In this document: positions 45,933 to 57,100 of the stretch, one piece after another
Layout: each line of letters begins with the position of its first letter
Position numbering within the stretch: the first letter of the stretch is position 1
Source: Schistocephalus solidus
Taxonomy: Eukaryota; Platyhelminthes; Cestoda; Diphyllobothriidea; Diphyllobothriidae
Assembly (NCBI GenBank): GCA_017591395.1
Contig: WEDG01000235.1
Location: 248,001-312,000, forward strand
DNA length: 64,000 nucleotides
Direction of reading: 5' to 3'
The notes under the pieces: generated by a model
What the model was told of the DNA's origin: nothing
Databases searched by the model: none
What the model saw: the letters and a program-made list of their open reading frames with translations, nothing else
Program-made: the position numbers and the translations under genes

Positions 45933-46445
45933 TGGTTAACACAGTTGCGTGGGTAGCCATTCGCTCTAAGAACCCGTCGAAGATTTTGTACTTCAGCAAC
46001 CTTGTCTCCCGTTTCACTGCAATGCGCCTCGACGCTCCTGTAAATCACCCTTAAGCAATTGCCTTTGTGAATGTTCGGGTAGTTGCTGCTTCAGTTCAGC
46101 ACCTGTGTTGTATTTGTTGCTTTGCTGAGCACTTTGGTTTTCAGACCACCGCAATCTTTGTGGCAAAAAAAGGACATCCAGAAAGGCCAGTTGCTTGTTT
46201 TATTCATCCTTCATCCTAAATTGAATGGCCAGGAAGACGGCGTTCTTTTTATATCAGCATCTGGTTTCCTGTTGATGACGACAAGGGCATCATGCACCTA
46301 AAAAACCTAGAATTTTAGTCCGTGGTATCAGAAAACCAGTGATTCCAACCGTTGTAAGACCTTCTCGGCTATGAGTCCTGATAAGTGAACCCATTGGTGT
46401 GCTCTTTATCTGCTCGTAACTTGTTCTGTCGAGCGTAAGGTACGT

Positions 46446-46883
46446 TTAGAGACAGAACCTCGGGACTTGAAAAATTTGGGCTCGTCCGCGGCTATTTTCG
46501 GTTTCATCGCAGTATTCTCGTAGGAGTAATTTGATCGTCTCGACTGCCAGGTCCTGTAGAATAGAAGTAAAAAGTGACGTGACATGAAAAGATACTATGA
46601 TGTGGTTCGGCATTAGGTTTACCCCTTTAAGTTTCTCCAAGAATTGTGTTGAGGGGCCGACTTTGGTGTCTGAATCAGAGGTTAGAAATATGAGACGTTG
46701 AAACAACCACTTTGCCAATCTGTAGGGTGGAATGCATTCGAGTACTACGATTGGCCACGGAAAAGCGCCATTTTTGCGTGCTTCGGAGAGACCACAGAAT
46801 CGGGCCACGGCCATTTCTTGCGCTCTCTTTATCCGACACCACAGACCCGCCAACCCGGGAATCAGCCGCCGTGCACCTGCCAC
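46446..46883 (-). pseudogene. PLE-4 reverse transcriptase N-terminal part
   Basis: Contains PPYRLAKWLFQRLIFLTSDS, TQFLEKLKGVNLMPNHIIVS, and FHVTSLFTSI, where His replaces the catalytic Asp of the usual FDVTSLFTSIP. That loss, plus the missing YVDD segment, shows decay. Confidence 0.75.
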
Positions 46884-46973
46884 CGTACCGCGGGTACAAT
46901 TTCTATTAGTTCATGCAAAAGTTCACCTTGTTCGATTGCCCCATTTTATGCTATGGCTCAGGTGGCTATTAGA

Positions 46974-47960
46974 TCTGTATAGGCGTTGATTGATGCTGGA
47001 GCAACAGCATCCATAGTTAATCCACGAAATTTACCAAATCTATTTTTTGACAAGAGAGATCAGAAAGAGAACCTATCGCACCTAAACACGGCGGATAGCC
47101 AACCTTTGGAACAAGTCGGCTCCGTATCTCTTACCATCATGTTTCTTTATCTCACTACAGAATGCAACTTTATAGTTGTTCCCCATCTAAAATAAGGTAT
47201 CGTTCTGGGGATAAATTTTCTATGGCGGTACGAATGCTACATTGATGTACGAATTAGGAAAATTAAGTTTAGGAAAATAACCGTCCAACCCGATGCCACC
47301 ACTCCTGCCACAGATGAAATTGCCGCCTGTGCAGCAATCCAGACCGCAGTTCAACTCCCACCCACGTCAATGTATTATATATTGTTTAAGAGGAACCAAA
47401 CTAATGTAGTGAGAAATTCACTCAGCGAGATGGTATTTGACTTCGGAGACATTTTCGCATGGGATGGACATTCGTTGGGTCGGACAAATGATCTCCGTCA
47501 CGCCATCAAAACAGGCAAAGCAAAGCCCATTTGGTAACCCCCAAATCCTATCCCGGCACACCTACAAGACGAATTTGAGAAGTTATTAGATACTATGCTG
47601 TCTATAGGAGCAGTCAAGTCCTCACGTTCACCGTGGGCATTAGCAGTAACATTAGTGCCAAAAAATGGTATCTTACGTTTTTGCATAGACTACAGACGCC
47701 TGAATGCCGGAACAACACGAGATTCATTTCCATTACCTCGCATTGAGTGTATGCTTGGTGCTCTAGTCGGATCCACGTGGTTCTCTACATTGGATCATAA
47801 ATCCGGCTTCTGACGGGTAGAAGTGGAACCTGCGGATCGCCAAAAATGGCATTCATTCTTCCAAAAGGGCTTTAAGAGTTCGAGACTATGCCGTTTGGCC
47901 TTTGTAGCGCGACCGCGAAATTCCAGCAGCTTATTCAAACGGCGTTCTCACACCTTTATC
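46974..47960 (+). pseudogene. Gypsy protease and reverse transcriptase, first part
   Basis: Protease ALIDAGATASIVN carries Asp-Ala-Gly in place of the usual Asp-Ser/Thr-Gly. Later come IVLGINFLWRY and the RT start with AHLQDEFEKLLDTMLSIGAV, SSRSPWALAVTLVPKN, RFCIDYRRLNAGT, FPLPRIECML and STLDHKSGF. Stops occur at ~47193 and later, so it is non-functional. Confidence 0.8.
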
Positions 47961-48520
47961 TATGCCAGCGTTTACTATACCTAGACGACGTGATCGTCTT
48001 TGGAAAACAATCGACCAACAGAACCGAACCCCACAGATGGTGCTATTAGCAGTACGAGACGCAGGACTAACTATTAATCCACAGAATATCCTTTCTTATT
48101 TAAGAAGGTTATTTATCTGAAACATGAAGTCAGTTCCGTTCGTATTCAGGTTTCTTCAAAAAAGATAGAAGCCATTCGCATTTGGCCAAGCCCAACCACA
48201 CCATCGGAGGTTAGCAATTTTACCGGATTGGTATCATTATATCAACGGTTCATTGTCAATTACTCAGGCATCACCCGCCCGTTACACAGGCTTACGGAAA
48301 AGGGATGAAAATTATTTAGAACCGATGAGTGCCGATCAACATTTTCTGAGCTTAATGCCCGCCTTTCAACAGTGTCTGTACTTATGCTTTCCAAAACCTC
48401 GATTTCTGCACCACATTTTATCCTTGATACAGGGACCAGTGAATTGGGCATGGGAGGCATTTTGTCTCAAATTGACGAAAATAGCCTGGAGCTAGTAATC
48501 TGATTCGCTAGTAAAACACT
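47961..48520 (+). pseudogene. Gypsy RT active site and RNase H
   Basis: LLYLDDVIVF at 47972-48001 is the intact YLDD catalytic box. It is followed by FTGLVSLYQRFIVN-like sequence (~48220-48255) and FILDTGTSELGMGGILSQ (~48415-48470), the RNase H start with its first Asp. Frames shift repeatedly. Confidence 0.75.
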
Positions 48521-49099
48521 ATCGAAACCAACAGAAATTATTACACATATCCAAGAGAACTATTGGCTATAATCATTTTGTTAAACAGTTCCAACCCTAC
48601 CCATTAGGGAAAACTTTCATCATCCATTTGGATAATAGAGGCCTTTACTGGTAACAAAAATGCCAAGGATGAACAGAGGCAGGTGAATCTCTTGGCAGGA
48701 AATTTTTTAAGAAGAAATTTTTTACCTGCATCCACCACACAACACAGCAACGCAGATGCTCTGTCCTGATGCCCTACAAATTAAGCAAACCCTGAAGACG
48801 AGATTAGCACGTACGAGGTTCACGCCATCTACGCCAGTGAGCCAACAAGACGTCATTTGGCTGTTTCACAGAGCGCGGACCCTGACCACCTCTTACACAG
48901 ACGATACTGTCCCACTGAAGAAAATTTACGCGAGTCTGCAGAAGAGACACGAATACTCCGCAACCAATCGGATCTATTAAATACTGACAACGATATCCTA
49001 CTTTTCAATGATGGCACCAAAATCTGATAGAGTTGCTGTACCAAGAAGCGTCTATTCTATATTTCTCCCCGATCTACATAATGAGTTCGAGCCTGTAGG

Positions 49100-49690
49100 A
49101 TAAACCAAGACAGGAGCAGCTTTCAACCAAAGATTTTGGTGGCCCCATCTCCGTTATCAAGTAGCCACGCCTTATAATCCATGCTCCATGTGCACTTCAT
49201 TTAAGACCCCGGGACAGCAGATGCGAGCACCACTACAACCGATGTACACAAACTTTTCGTTCAAGAGTTTAGGTTTCGACATCATTGGTCCACTGTCCGT
49301 CGCATCAGCTGGTCATAGGTTAATAGGTTAATATTGTAGATTACTTCACCAAGTGGGCAGATGCAGTACCAATATTACGGGAAGATGCCATCTCAGTGAC
49401 CAATACGATATTCAACGACTGGATTTGCCGTTTTGGGGTTGCCCTGTCGAAGGATGAGGAATGTGGAGCTGAATCAGAGATTGAATTGGTGCAATAGGTT
49501 TTTAACCTGCTAGGCATATACAAAACTCGCACCTCTCCTACATACCTGGAAGGAAATGGGTTAGTGGAGAGAACCAACCGTATGCTGATCCAATTTCTGC
49601 AGGAATTCTTGGAAAAGTATCATCCCCATGCCTGCGATAAACGAATTCCATATGCCATGATGGCATACGGAGCATGTATATACAGTATAT
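49100..49690 (+). pseudogene. Gypsy integrase remnant
   Basis: Reads RFWWPHLRYQVATPYNPC (end of the zinc-binding region) and then FDIIGPLSVASAGHR, with the first catalytic Asp. After a break come VDYFTKWADAVPILREDA and LEGNGLVERTNRMLIQFL, with the region of the catalytic Glu. It stops at ~49690 where SINE1-related sequence takes over. Confidence 0.75.
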
Positions 49691-49715
49691 GTCATAACTC
49701 ATGAAATCTGATGGA

Positions 49716-49930
49716 TGGTCATCCACACTTGGGATTGGGTATGACTGGATGATGACAGCTAATAAGCCAGAAATGGCCATTCCGGTCTCCCTTGTCTTTG
49801 TCGGTTCCAATTTATAAACTTATGCTACACGTCGTTATGTGACCACCTGCAAGGGCTCTAAGGTGAGCTCCAGGGCACAACGAACATACATGTTCCTTAA
49901 TCAGATAGATGAGGCGCACACTATCATCAT
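49716..49930 (+). mobile_element. SINE1 copy 4, headless
   Basis: Starts near CACACTTGGGATTGGG and ends near CACACTATCATC, as in copy 1 (same subfamily). The ribozyme region 49743-49787 keeps stem I GACTGG/CCGGTC, but the core is ATGATGA (C3 lost). It lies directly against the truncated Gypsy integrase. Confidence 0.8.
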
Positions 49931-49944
49931 ATCCCCGATCGCAA

Positions 49945-50045
49945 CCTACAAAACAACGGGCTCGTGGCCCAATAGTAGAGCGTTCGCCTCAATTAACAAT
50001 GGTCACAGGTTCAAATCCCAGGTGGTCCACACCTCGGATTTTTTA
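49945..50045 (+). other. tRNA-like sequence with A and B boxes
   Basis: GTGGCCCAATAGTAGAGCG (A-box-like) and CAGGTTCAAATCCCAGGTGG (B-box with T-arm) are spaced as in a tRNA. Acceptor pairing is poor, so it is more likely a SINE head or tRNA pseudogene than a working tRNA gene. Confidence 0.4.
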
Positions 50046-50049
50046 TTTA

Positions 50050-50520
50050 ATTAAACTCAAGTTTAACTTTTTGTCTGTTTATTTTTCAGTCATTATCTTT
50101 TGTCTGATTAGTACTATTCCAATGGTGATTAATCCTTTGTTTTATTGTGAAACTCTATTTTATTTCTAGTTGGGATCTTTTATATTGGGTCTGTTATATT
50201 TATTGTGTAGTTTGTGAATTATTTTAATCAGCAGCTTTGTCTGCCTAGGTGGCATACGAAGATATCTTAGATCCACCTAGTAAAATCGGCTTTACAGTAA
50301 AGCGTTCAATAAAAAATCTAGGTTCTTTTATGACGAAAAAATTGACTCTAATCACTTCTCAAAAGAAAATGTGTGTGTACGTTAGATTTCGATGAATTCT
50401 CGCCAGGCCTTGACGTTTTTACATTTATGTAACCAAGTCAAATATACGGGTAATTAGAATAAATTGTACGGTTGTCAGGGTGGGGAGAGGGAGGGGCGGA
50501 GTGGAGCAAACGGAATTGCA
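50050..50520. other. A/T-rich stretch, no gene
   Basis: T-rich on the plus strand; no coding or repeat signal recognised. Confidence 0.4.
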
Positions 50521-51570
50521 GTCCGTCTTCTGATCATCTTCAGAAGAAGGGCGGATGCCGGGACCGTTATTTAGCTCCGGACGGCTGAATTGGTGGTTTT
50601 TGGCCATGATACTTGAGACTTCTGTATGAAGTTCTTTTGGGTGCATAGGAGGGCTTAACGTGACGTGATTACAGCCAATTCTGCCGTAGCCATCAAACGC
50701 AGTCCAAGGAATTTTGAAAAGCTTGAAATGACCTTGTTAATCACTCGGAAAGCTTTACTGGCATCTACGCGACGATCCATGTCTACCATATGCGCGAGAA
50801 TAGAGCTGTTTATGCTCTTTATTTGACCATTTCCTAACCACGCTGGAGGGTGTTCTCTTATCCTTTTGAACAATCGCCAGCTTGGGCAACCAATATATTC
50901 TGGCCCACAGGTGCACGTAAAGGAAAAGATGCAACTAGAGATGATCTGGGCTGAAAGTTTACCCTTGTCGTGTGTGCATAGGATGAGAGTAGTCGAAAAC
51001 AATATATGGGCATCAGCTGCTGGAATGGTTTCTAACACGAACTGAATTGGACATCTGCTTAGAAGTGTACTTGCTGCGACACCCAGCAATGGGATCCTGA
51101 TGAAAAGTATTTTCTTGCTCGCCATTAGCACAGGAGCTTTAGTGGTTTTTCAGCCATGTTCTTAACAATAAAGTGGTGGAGTTATCCGTTCTGCCAAAAT
51201 TTGTTTTCTAAAACCGTAAGCTCTACTTCAATACCATCGGTTGAACAGATCCTTTTGGCCCTTTGTGTCAAACAGCGCACTAAATTAAGCTTAACGTTTA
51301 GCGGTACGAAACTCTCAAAATGGTTACATTGCCCTGATCACGTCTTCTTAAGATAGGCCTTCCCCGAATACTCAAAAAGCAGGTCCAGAAAATGGAGGAT
51401 ACGGACTGAATATTTCCAGTGTAAATTGAAGTGATGGGTGCGCATGAATGATGGTTTCCATTAGAGCTGAAATGTCCGTTTTTTCAGATGAAACTGTGAA
51501 TATATCATCCACGTAGCACCCAAAATGTTCCCTGATCGATTTTGCTTTGAAACGAAATAAGTGACCCATA
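50520..51570 (-). mobile_element. Penelope-like element, 5'-truncated (PLE-5)
   Basis: Right to left: RT active-site region with GCYVDDIFTVSSEKT (51569-51372), then thumb and linker in broken frames (VKLNLVRCLTQRAKRICSTD). A good GIY-YIG frame follows (51131-50655) with SFTCTCGPEYIGCPSW, RLFKRIREHPPAWLGNGQ and INSSILAHMVDMDRRVDASK. It belongs to the same subfamily as PLE-3. It is cut off close to the palindrome at 51606. Confidence 0.8.
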
Positions 51571-51776
51571 AAACACTATTGCATTTGAAGTTAATTAAAA
51601 TTCCGCAAAACTAACAGGGAAACAGCAACTGTTTTATTCATAGGTGCACACTAGGAACAAAAATAATCATAGGTAGCTTGGAAATACTTGTTATTTCCAT
51701 CCGTTATATTTCCTTTCCTACAACTGGTCAAATATATATATATATATATGCAGAATAATATGACCAAAAAAGATAA

Positions 51777-51916
51777 GGAAGACTGGAATGGCCATTTCTG
51801 GCTTAGTAGCCGTCATCAGTCAGCCATACCCAACCCTAGGCGCTGCGGCACCCGAGGCTCGAACTCGCGACCTTGTTGGGCAGAAGTCCAACGCTCTACC
51901 CACTGCGCCACGGCTA
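51777..51916 (-). mobile_element. SINE1 copy 5 with best-preserved tRNA-like head
   Basis: On the minus strand: GGCGCAGTGGGTAGAGCGTT (A box), a five-pair anticodon stem GTTGG/CCAAC, and GCGAGTTCGAGCCTCG (B box and T-arm). About 35 nt later comes the hammerhead region. The order head, ribozyme, body shows the SINE layout clearly. The plus-strand counterpart at 51911-51985 is the mirrored arm and lacks the CTGATGA half. Confidence 0.8.
51781..51825 (-). ncRNA. Hammerhead ribozyme candidate in SINE1 copy 5
   Basis: CTGATGA (51819-51813), stem II GGCT/AGCC with loop ACTA, GAAA, TGGCCA, TT, then CCAGTC (51786-51781). Stem I strand GGCTGA pairs at five of six positions, with an A-C mismatch next to the core. 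Confidence 0.5.
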
Positions 51917-52124
51917 ATAAGCCAGAAATGGCCATTTCAGTCTCCCTTGTCATTGTCGGTCATCTTATTCTGCATATATATATATAAATATTTGACCAGT
52001 GGTAGGAAATGAAATATAACGGATGGAAATAACAAATATTTCCAAGCTACCTATGGTTATTTTTGTTCCTAGTGTGCACCTATGAATAAAACAGTTGCTG
52101 TTTCCCTGTTAGTTTTGCATTAGA

Positions 52125-52364
52125 CTTCTGCCCAACAAGGGCGCGAGCACGAGCCTCGGGCGCCGCAGCGCCTGGGGTTGGGTATGGCTGGCTGACGACG
52201 GCTTATAAGCCAGAAATGGCCATTCTAGTCTCCCTTGTCTTTGTCGGTCATCTTATTCTGCCTATATCCTTAGCTGCCTTACGACTGATGGCCGGGCTTG
52301 AGAGTTAGCCCCAAGGCACAACGGGACGAGTGAGTCCTGTAACCGATCGGTGAGCGCCCAACTA

Positions 52365-52370
<6 letters not shown>
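52125..52370 (+). mobile_element. SINE1 copy 6, full body, partial head
   Basis: Starts in the head (GACTTCTGCCCAACAAGG) and has a worn B box (GCACGAGCCTCGGG), then an intact body. It ends CCGATCGGTGAGCGCCC with a (TA)n tail. It belongs to the subfamily with GGGACGAGTGAGTCCTGTAA in the 3' part. It starts seven bases after the palindrome ends. Confidence 0.85.
52186..52230 (+). ncRNA. Hammerhead ribozyme candidate in SINE1 copy 6
   Basis: Stem I GGCTGG (52186-52191) with CTAGTC (52225-52230), six pairs counting G-U. The core CTGACGA fits CUGANGA because position 7 is free. Stem II is GGCT/AGCC with a TATA loop, then GAAA, TGGCCA, and cleavage triplet ATT. Stem I differs from copy 1 at two positions, yet pairing is kept through wobble. 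The 10.1/11.1 C-A mismatch is shared. Confidence 0.55.

Positions 52371-52404
<34 letters not shown>
52367..52404. repeat. (TA)n tail of SINE1 copy 6
   Basis: 38 bases of alternating A and T immediately after the SINE 3' end. Confidence 0.9.
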
Positions 52405-52407
<3 letters not shown>

Positions 52408-52807
52408 TGCAGTCAGGACACAAATAGGGCTAGCAACCCAGGGCACCAATTAAGATCAATTCAGACGCGGGCGAGGGCTGCCGATTGTCAAACGCCGCCC
52501 CTCTACGAGAGACATGCCAACTGACAGCAATTTTCCTCCTCCCCCCTCTATCGGCCCGGTGACTTCAGAGATGCTTCCTGTGTGAATGCGGGCGATGAAC
52601 GCCAAAGCCAATTATGGACTACCCCACCCCGTTCTCCCTTCAGTGTAAACTGTTAAGGTAAACCCATACAATCATCACTGTGTTAAAAAACGGCTGTCAC
52701 CCCTATAAATACTGTGAGACGTGGTGCGTTGCTCACCTCCGACGATGGAAGCTTTTGAAACATCAGGACAATACGCCTACAGTCCCTGAGATCGCCTTTT
52801 CTTCTCT

Positions 52808-52826
52808 TATATATATATATATATAT
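52808..52826. repeat. (TA)n microsatellite
   Basis: 19 alternating bases. The sequence between 52405 and 52807 shows no recognised element. Confidence 0.85.
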
Positions 52827-52892
52827 GCCACAGATATTATACCGTACTTCCGTACCGTACCGTCCTAATCATCTGACTCCATGTCCTGCACT

Positions 52893-53066
52893 TAATAGTG
52901 TGTGGCTCACCGATCTGCTTAAGGAACATGTATGTTCCGTTGTGCCCTGGAGCTCACATAAGAGCCCTCGGAGGCGGTTGCATAGCGACGTTTAGATTAT
53001 GATGAAGTGGAACCGACAAAGACAAGGGAGACCGGAATGGCCATTTCTGGCTTATTAGCCGTCATC
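52893..53066 (-). mobile_element. SINE1 copy 7, headless
   Basis: Minus-strand body with GGCTAATAAGCCAGAAATGG and the 3' palindrome region GGAACATACATGTTCC. The ribozyme core is ATGATGA (C3 lost, as in copy 4) and its 5' stem I strand is missing, so the copy is truncated there. Confidence 0.75.
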
Positions 53067-53082
53067 ATGTGCGGTCGGGAAT

Positions 53083-53155
53083 AGTGTGCGGCTCACCGAT
53101 CTGCTTAAGGAACATGTATGTTCCGTTGTTCCCTGGAACTCACATGAAAGCCCTC
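53083..53155 (-). mobile_element. SINE1 3' fragment
   Basis: Repeats the last ~70 bases of the family (GTGAGCCGCACAC to CGAGGGCTTTCATGTGAG on the minus strand), duplicating the end of copy 7. Confidence 0.65.
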
Positions 53156-54044
53156 GCTTGGTAACCCATTCCGTGTTCAAAATACTTCATTTGATGGAGT
53201 ACCTTGCTTTATTGAAGTCGTATGTTCAACGAGGAGGCCCTTTAGTGTGGAAACACGTAAGTTCCCTTCTATCACCTGCTACATTTTGCCTTACCTTGCC
53301 ACTAGGGCAAGATTTAGCGATAGCTCTGCATGATGTGGCTATCTGGCGTGGCTACGGCGTGGCATTCAACGCATTCACCCCCTTATGGCGTTGACTTTGT
53401 AGCCATGAGTACACTCTGTTAAGCTCTCAAATATCCTAGTAACCTAACATGTACCACATCATACCTTTGCGCATTAATAAGCGTAAACTGCAATGATAAG
53501 CAGTCCGTATAGAGATTTTGAAGCAATTTTCTGGGTTAAAATAAATCTTAATCGGCAGATACATAATGTTGCCATTCGATGGATGCCATGCCAGAGTGAC
53601 TGTGATAATCCGTGAGGCACTTTGGACGAAAATTGTGTTCCAAATTAATATATCTGTTTTGTATCCAAGGTATAGTATTTTATTCCTACTTTTGCGTCCT
53701 TTGAGTTGCCCTGCTGCACAGGGCGTGTACAGACTTCCAATGTATATTTGAAGGTTGTGCATCCATCCACCGCATTTAAAAGTGTTTTATGTCCTTGCCC
53801 CTAAAGACGTGGAGTTGTGGATCAAAACCAGATCCAGAAGTATGAAAACCTTCCACTTTAATTGAGCACTCGAAAATGAGGAAAAGTTATCAGCCGATGG
53901 AAGGGGGGGAGGAAAAAGATCAAATTGAAGGGTGCAAATAATTTATAATAGTGAAAAACAAAGAAAATAAGAAAAAGGTGCAAACAATTTATGCAAATAA
54001 ATGGGAATCGCGTGAAGTTTTACGTTAAATTAATCAGCCACAGT
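53156..54044. other. Gene-free stretch
   Basis: The minus-strand frame at 53762-53436 (108 codons) has no recognisable domain or splice support; left unassigned. Confidence 0.4.
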
Positions 54045-54184
54045 TTATAGTATTGCAACATTGGGAATTCCAAACAGCCGAATGTTGCATTCCACATCCC
54101 TCCCAGGGTCACTACTGGGTGTATACGCAGCCTCGTTAACTTGATAGGCCACTGTCCCAACGGGCGCTGCGGTGGAGGAGATTT
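54045..54184 (-). CDS. Possible terminal exon of the unidentified minus-strand gene
   Basis: Acceptor TTTTACTCGTTGCAG| is followed by a 46-codon frame (phase 1 in) reading ISSTAAPVGTVAYQVNEAAY, then IRLFGIPNVAIL and TAA (54047-54045). The phase equals that left by the exon at 60648-61053, but the 6.5-kb gap and one-in-three chance of phase agreement make the link tentative. Confidence 0.3.
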
Positions 54185-57100
54185 CTGCAACGAGTAAAAT
54201 GTAGCTAACATTAAACCTGATGACACCGCATACTTGCCCAAGAATAAAGCGAATTCAGGCTGCGGGATTGATCGGCCTTAACACTAGAAAAGTTCAGAAT
54301 TGCATAAATTAATCAACTGGAGTGAAGAAAGGAAAGCAAAACATAATATATTCACCCCTCATTTGCACTTTACTTCTATTTTATCAAAATACCGTCTGAG
54401 GTAATTCTAGGATAATGTCACCATCGTATATGTGTTAGCACGCACACTTAGGCAGCACACTGCTGCAGCAGAATAGGTTTCCCATTAACTCGCAAAATAG
54501 AGTTTTCTTCTGAGATAACTCTCTGTTATATGATTCCAGCGGTTCCTGCAGATCGGTCAACCAACAGTGCCACCTAGACGTGCCTCTGAGCCGCACGTGC
54601 TGTGTGCAACGAGATTTCCCGTCTAAAATTCGTAAGCGCGCTGGTCCCTAATACCTACTGTCAGATCAAACCCTTCGTTCTGTCTCGAGCGGATGAAGAG
54701 TTTGCTTTTAGTGAGCAGTGATCATAATGATCTCTGAGCAAATTGCTAACTCTGTAAATACAAGACCGTGATGAAGCCCAGTTCGCAGTGCTGTCTGTCG
54801 ATGATCATGCACCGGTCATGTGTATCATTTGAGGTTTCACTTAAATTCGCTTTTGGTTGCGTAACTTGCATGCACGATGAGACGGGTGATAGAGGTGAAA
54901 ATTTAACAAACAATTAGCTTCATTGAATTATCTATTTCTTAAGGCTTTTCATACCGTCACAGGCAAGAAATTATGTTGGAAGTTTGATATTTGCAAATCT
55001 CAGGAAAAAGATTTACCCTAACCGTTACGCAGTCGAGCCAGACGTTATCCACCTCGTCACACTCATACAACTGTCATTTACTAGCACGTCATCAATTTTG
55101 AGATGGGCTCACAACTGTATATCCTATTTAACACTGACTATAAGCAGACAAAAGACGTTATATACCTCGTCACACTCATACAACTGTCATTTACTAGCAC
55201 GTCATCAATTTTGAGATGGGCTCACAACTGTATATCCTGTTTAACACTGACTATAAGCAGACACAACGACCTCTCTGACAGCGCCAACACCAATAGCACC
55301 TTCTGTCTTTGGCCGGAAAAGATACTCTATTCCCATGGACCTACTTAATTTCTGACATACTTTTTCACACATCGCGCCAAACATTTGTCAAGTACGATCT
55401 TTTGGTCAGCTGCTTACAACCGAGACAGCATGATAGAAATAGCGGGCACTCTATGGAAGGTTTCTATTCTCGCAGGTATCCTATGAAGGTACCTGGTCTG
55501 GATATAAGCCGCAGGTGTACTTTTGACGACTTTGCATCTGTTATATCCGTTCCACTTTCTCCGAATTAAACAAACGTCCAATTCAGAATAAAATCGTTTA
55601 GCAAATTTACCGTAAGAAGAATTCATAGTGGAAATAACTTTACCCAAAGGCATATTTCGCTTAAAAATTACCTAGGCCTATTGCTTATGCTAATGAAAAG
55701 ATTCGTTACACTAAAAACAAATACAGACAGATTTAATTATAAAATGACGCCACCACCCTTACTTCCTCGAGGTCTTAAATGCAGAGGTTATGATTGAGGA
55801 CTAAAGGAGTGGAGGTTCCAGAATTGAGCAAAATTATGAAAAAAAGACGCTTCTTACCATGAAGAAATTGATAAACTTTTGAGGGTTGATCGGTGGCGCA
55901 GTCTGCCTCACAGTTCAGAATAAAAGAACGATTTCCAACGAGGTAAAGTACTTGGGCAGAGATTGCTGTGGAGGCTGATATGAGGCGTTCAAGTGAGCTG
56001 CAAAATATTGTCGTAATAATAATGACCATACATGGAGAACACCACGGATATAGAAGAGAAACATCGAGAACATTCAATAAATAGGGAAAATAATGACCTC
56101 TGTTGCGCACATTTTAAGTACACTCAAATAACGATTAGTGTATTTTAATGAGAACGTTTACAAAAGAGCGCACGAGAAGGTTTCGATTCGAAGGGGTCAT
56201 TTTGGAGTGAACAATGGAATATCTTAAACGAATCCTGGTGTCGTGCCCAAATACAGCCAAACAGCTAGTTCATTTATATAACCACCCTTAATACCTTCAG
56301 TTCCAGCTGAAGCTTCGACTGGATTCTTCATAACTATGGCTTTGAAAAATAGATACTTTGAGCGGATTTTTACCTTTTTAGAAAGCGCTTATCCAAGGTT
56401 CCTCGAGGATACTCACTAATCACCGAAACCTCGATCAGTCTTCATTCATCGATCTGTATGTCTGCTGCGTCACTTTCTCTGCAGTTGCCCACTTTTGTAC
56501 CAATAATAAAATTTATCATCTCTATTATCCGTCTACCTTACATCCTAACCTATAGGTCGGAGACGCCTAACTTCACGCGTGCTGAGCTTAACAAACCTTT
56601 AGAGAGATTATTGAAGAGTCGATCCCAAAATGGAGCGAGATTCACTTTCCCCTAGCAATGATAGCTGGATTCAAACTACACTCCCTGCAGTTGCTCAGGC
56701 TATCAAACCCATTTCCATTAACAGTATAGCTGACTGTAAGAGACATTATTGGCCACAGAATACATCAGCAGTCTTCGAACGTGCAGAATTTCTATGGAAA
56801 CAATAGTCGCCATATTAAAGTAGATCAAAAAGATTAATACGATATATGGATTAAACAGGCATAACGACGTTACAGTGCTTCCTTTTTAAAAAAACATTTA
56901 TGAATCATATTGAACGACAAGGGCTTGTAAAGTTCTCTGAAGGAATGCCCTTTTCAGAAGTCTGTACGTTGCCTTTTCTTTTAAAACTGAATAAATGAGG
57001 GTTTCCTCATTCCGAGCGATCTTGCTTTGGATGCCGATTGTTTCTAGGCGAATTTTTTGAGCCGTGGGAATCCAGCTTGACTACTATTAGCAAAATACGC

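Larger units (their letters stand above)
45090..46890 (-). mobile_element. Penelope-like element inserted in the Gypsy element (PLE-4)
   Basis: Right to left: RT (46883-46446), linker with RANGYPRNCVN (46048-45863), GIY-YIG (45932-45594), C-terminal part (45448-45236), and a 3' tail with a hammerhead-like motif (45149-45119). The middle of the RT with the YVDD box is deleted or unreadable. It lies between the Gypsy gag and protease, so it is a nested insertion. Confidence 0.8.
44690..49690 (+). mobile_element. Ty3/Gypsy LTR retrotransposon, gag-pol remnant interrupted by a PLE
   Basis: Gag-like sequence (44690-45085), then a reverse-oriented PLE (45090-46890), then protease, RT, RNase H and integrase in the canonical Ty3/Gypsy order up to 49690, where SINE1 sequence begins. 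Multiple stops and shifts disable all parts. No LTR pair or primer-binding site was found. The PLE must have inserted after the Gypsy element. Confidence 0.8.
51606..52118. repeat. 513-bp imperfect palindrome carrying SINE1 sequence
   Basis: Left arm 51606-51814 and right arm 51912-52118 are near-perfect reverse complements. For example, GCAAAACTAACAGGGAA at 51606 matches TTCCCTGTTAGTTTTGC ending at 52118, and GGAAATACTTGTTATTTCC matches GGAAATAACAAATATTTCC. The ~97-bp centre is the tRNA-like head of a minus-strand SINE1. Both arms include TA runs next to a SINE1 body. Confidence 0.85.

Noticed and set aside
50520..50560. Hammerhead-like CTGAAGA at the PLE-5 tail
   Set aside because: No GAAA and no convincing stem II follow it, so the motif is too incomplete.
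53436..53762. 108-codon minus frame as a coding gene
   Set aside because: No homologous motif or splice support recognised; kept as unassigned.
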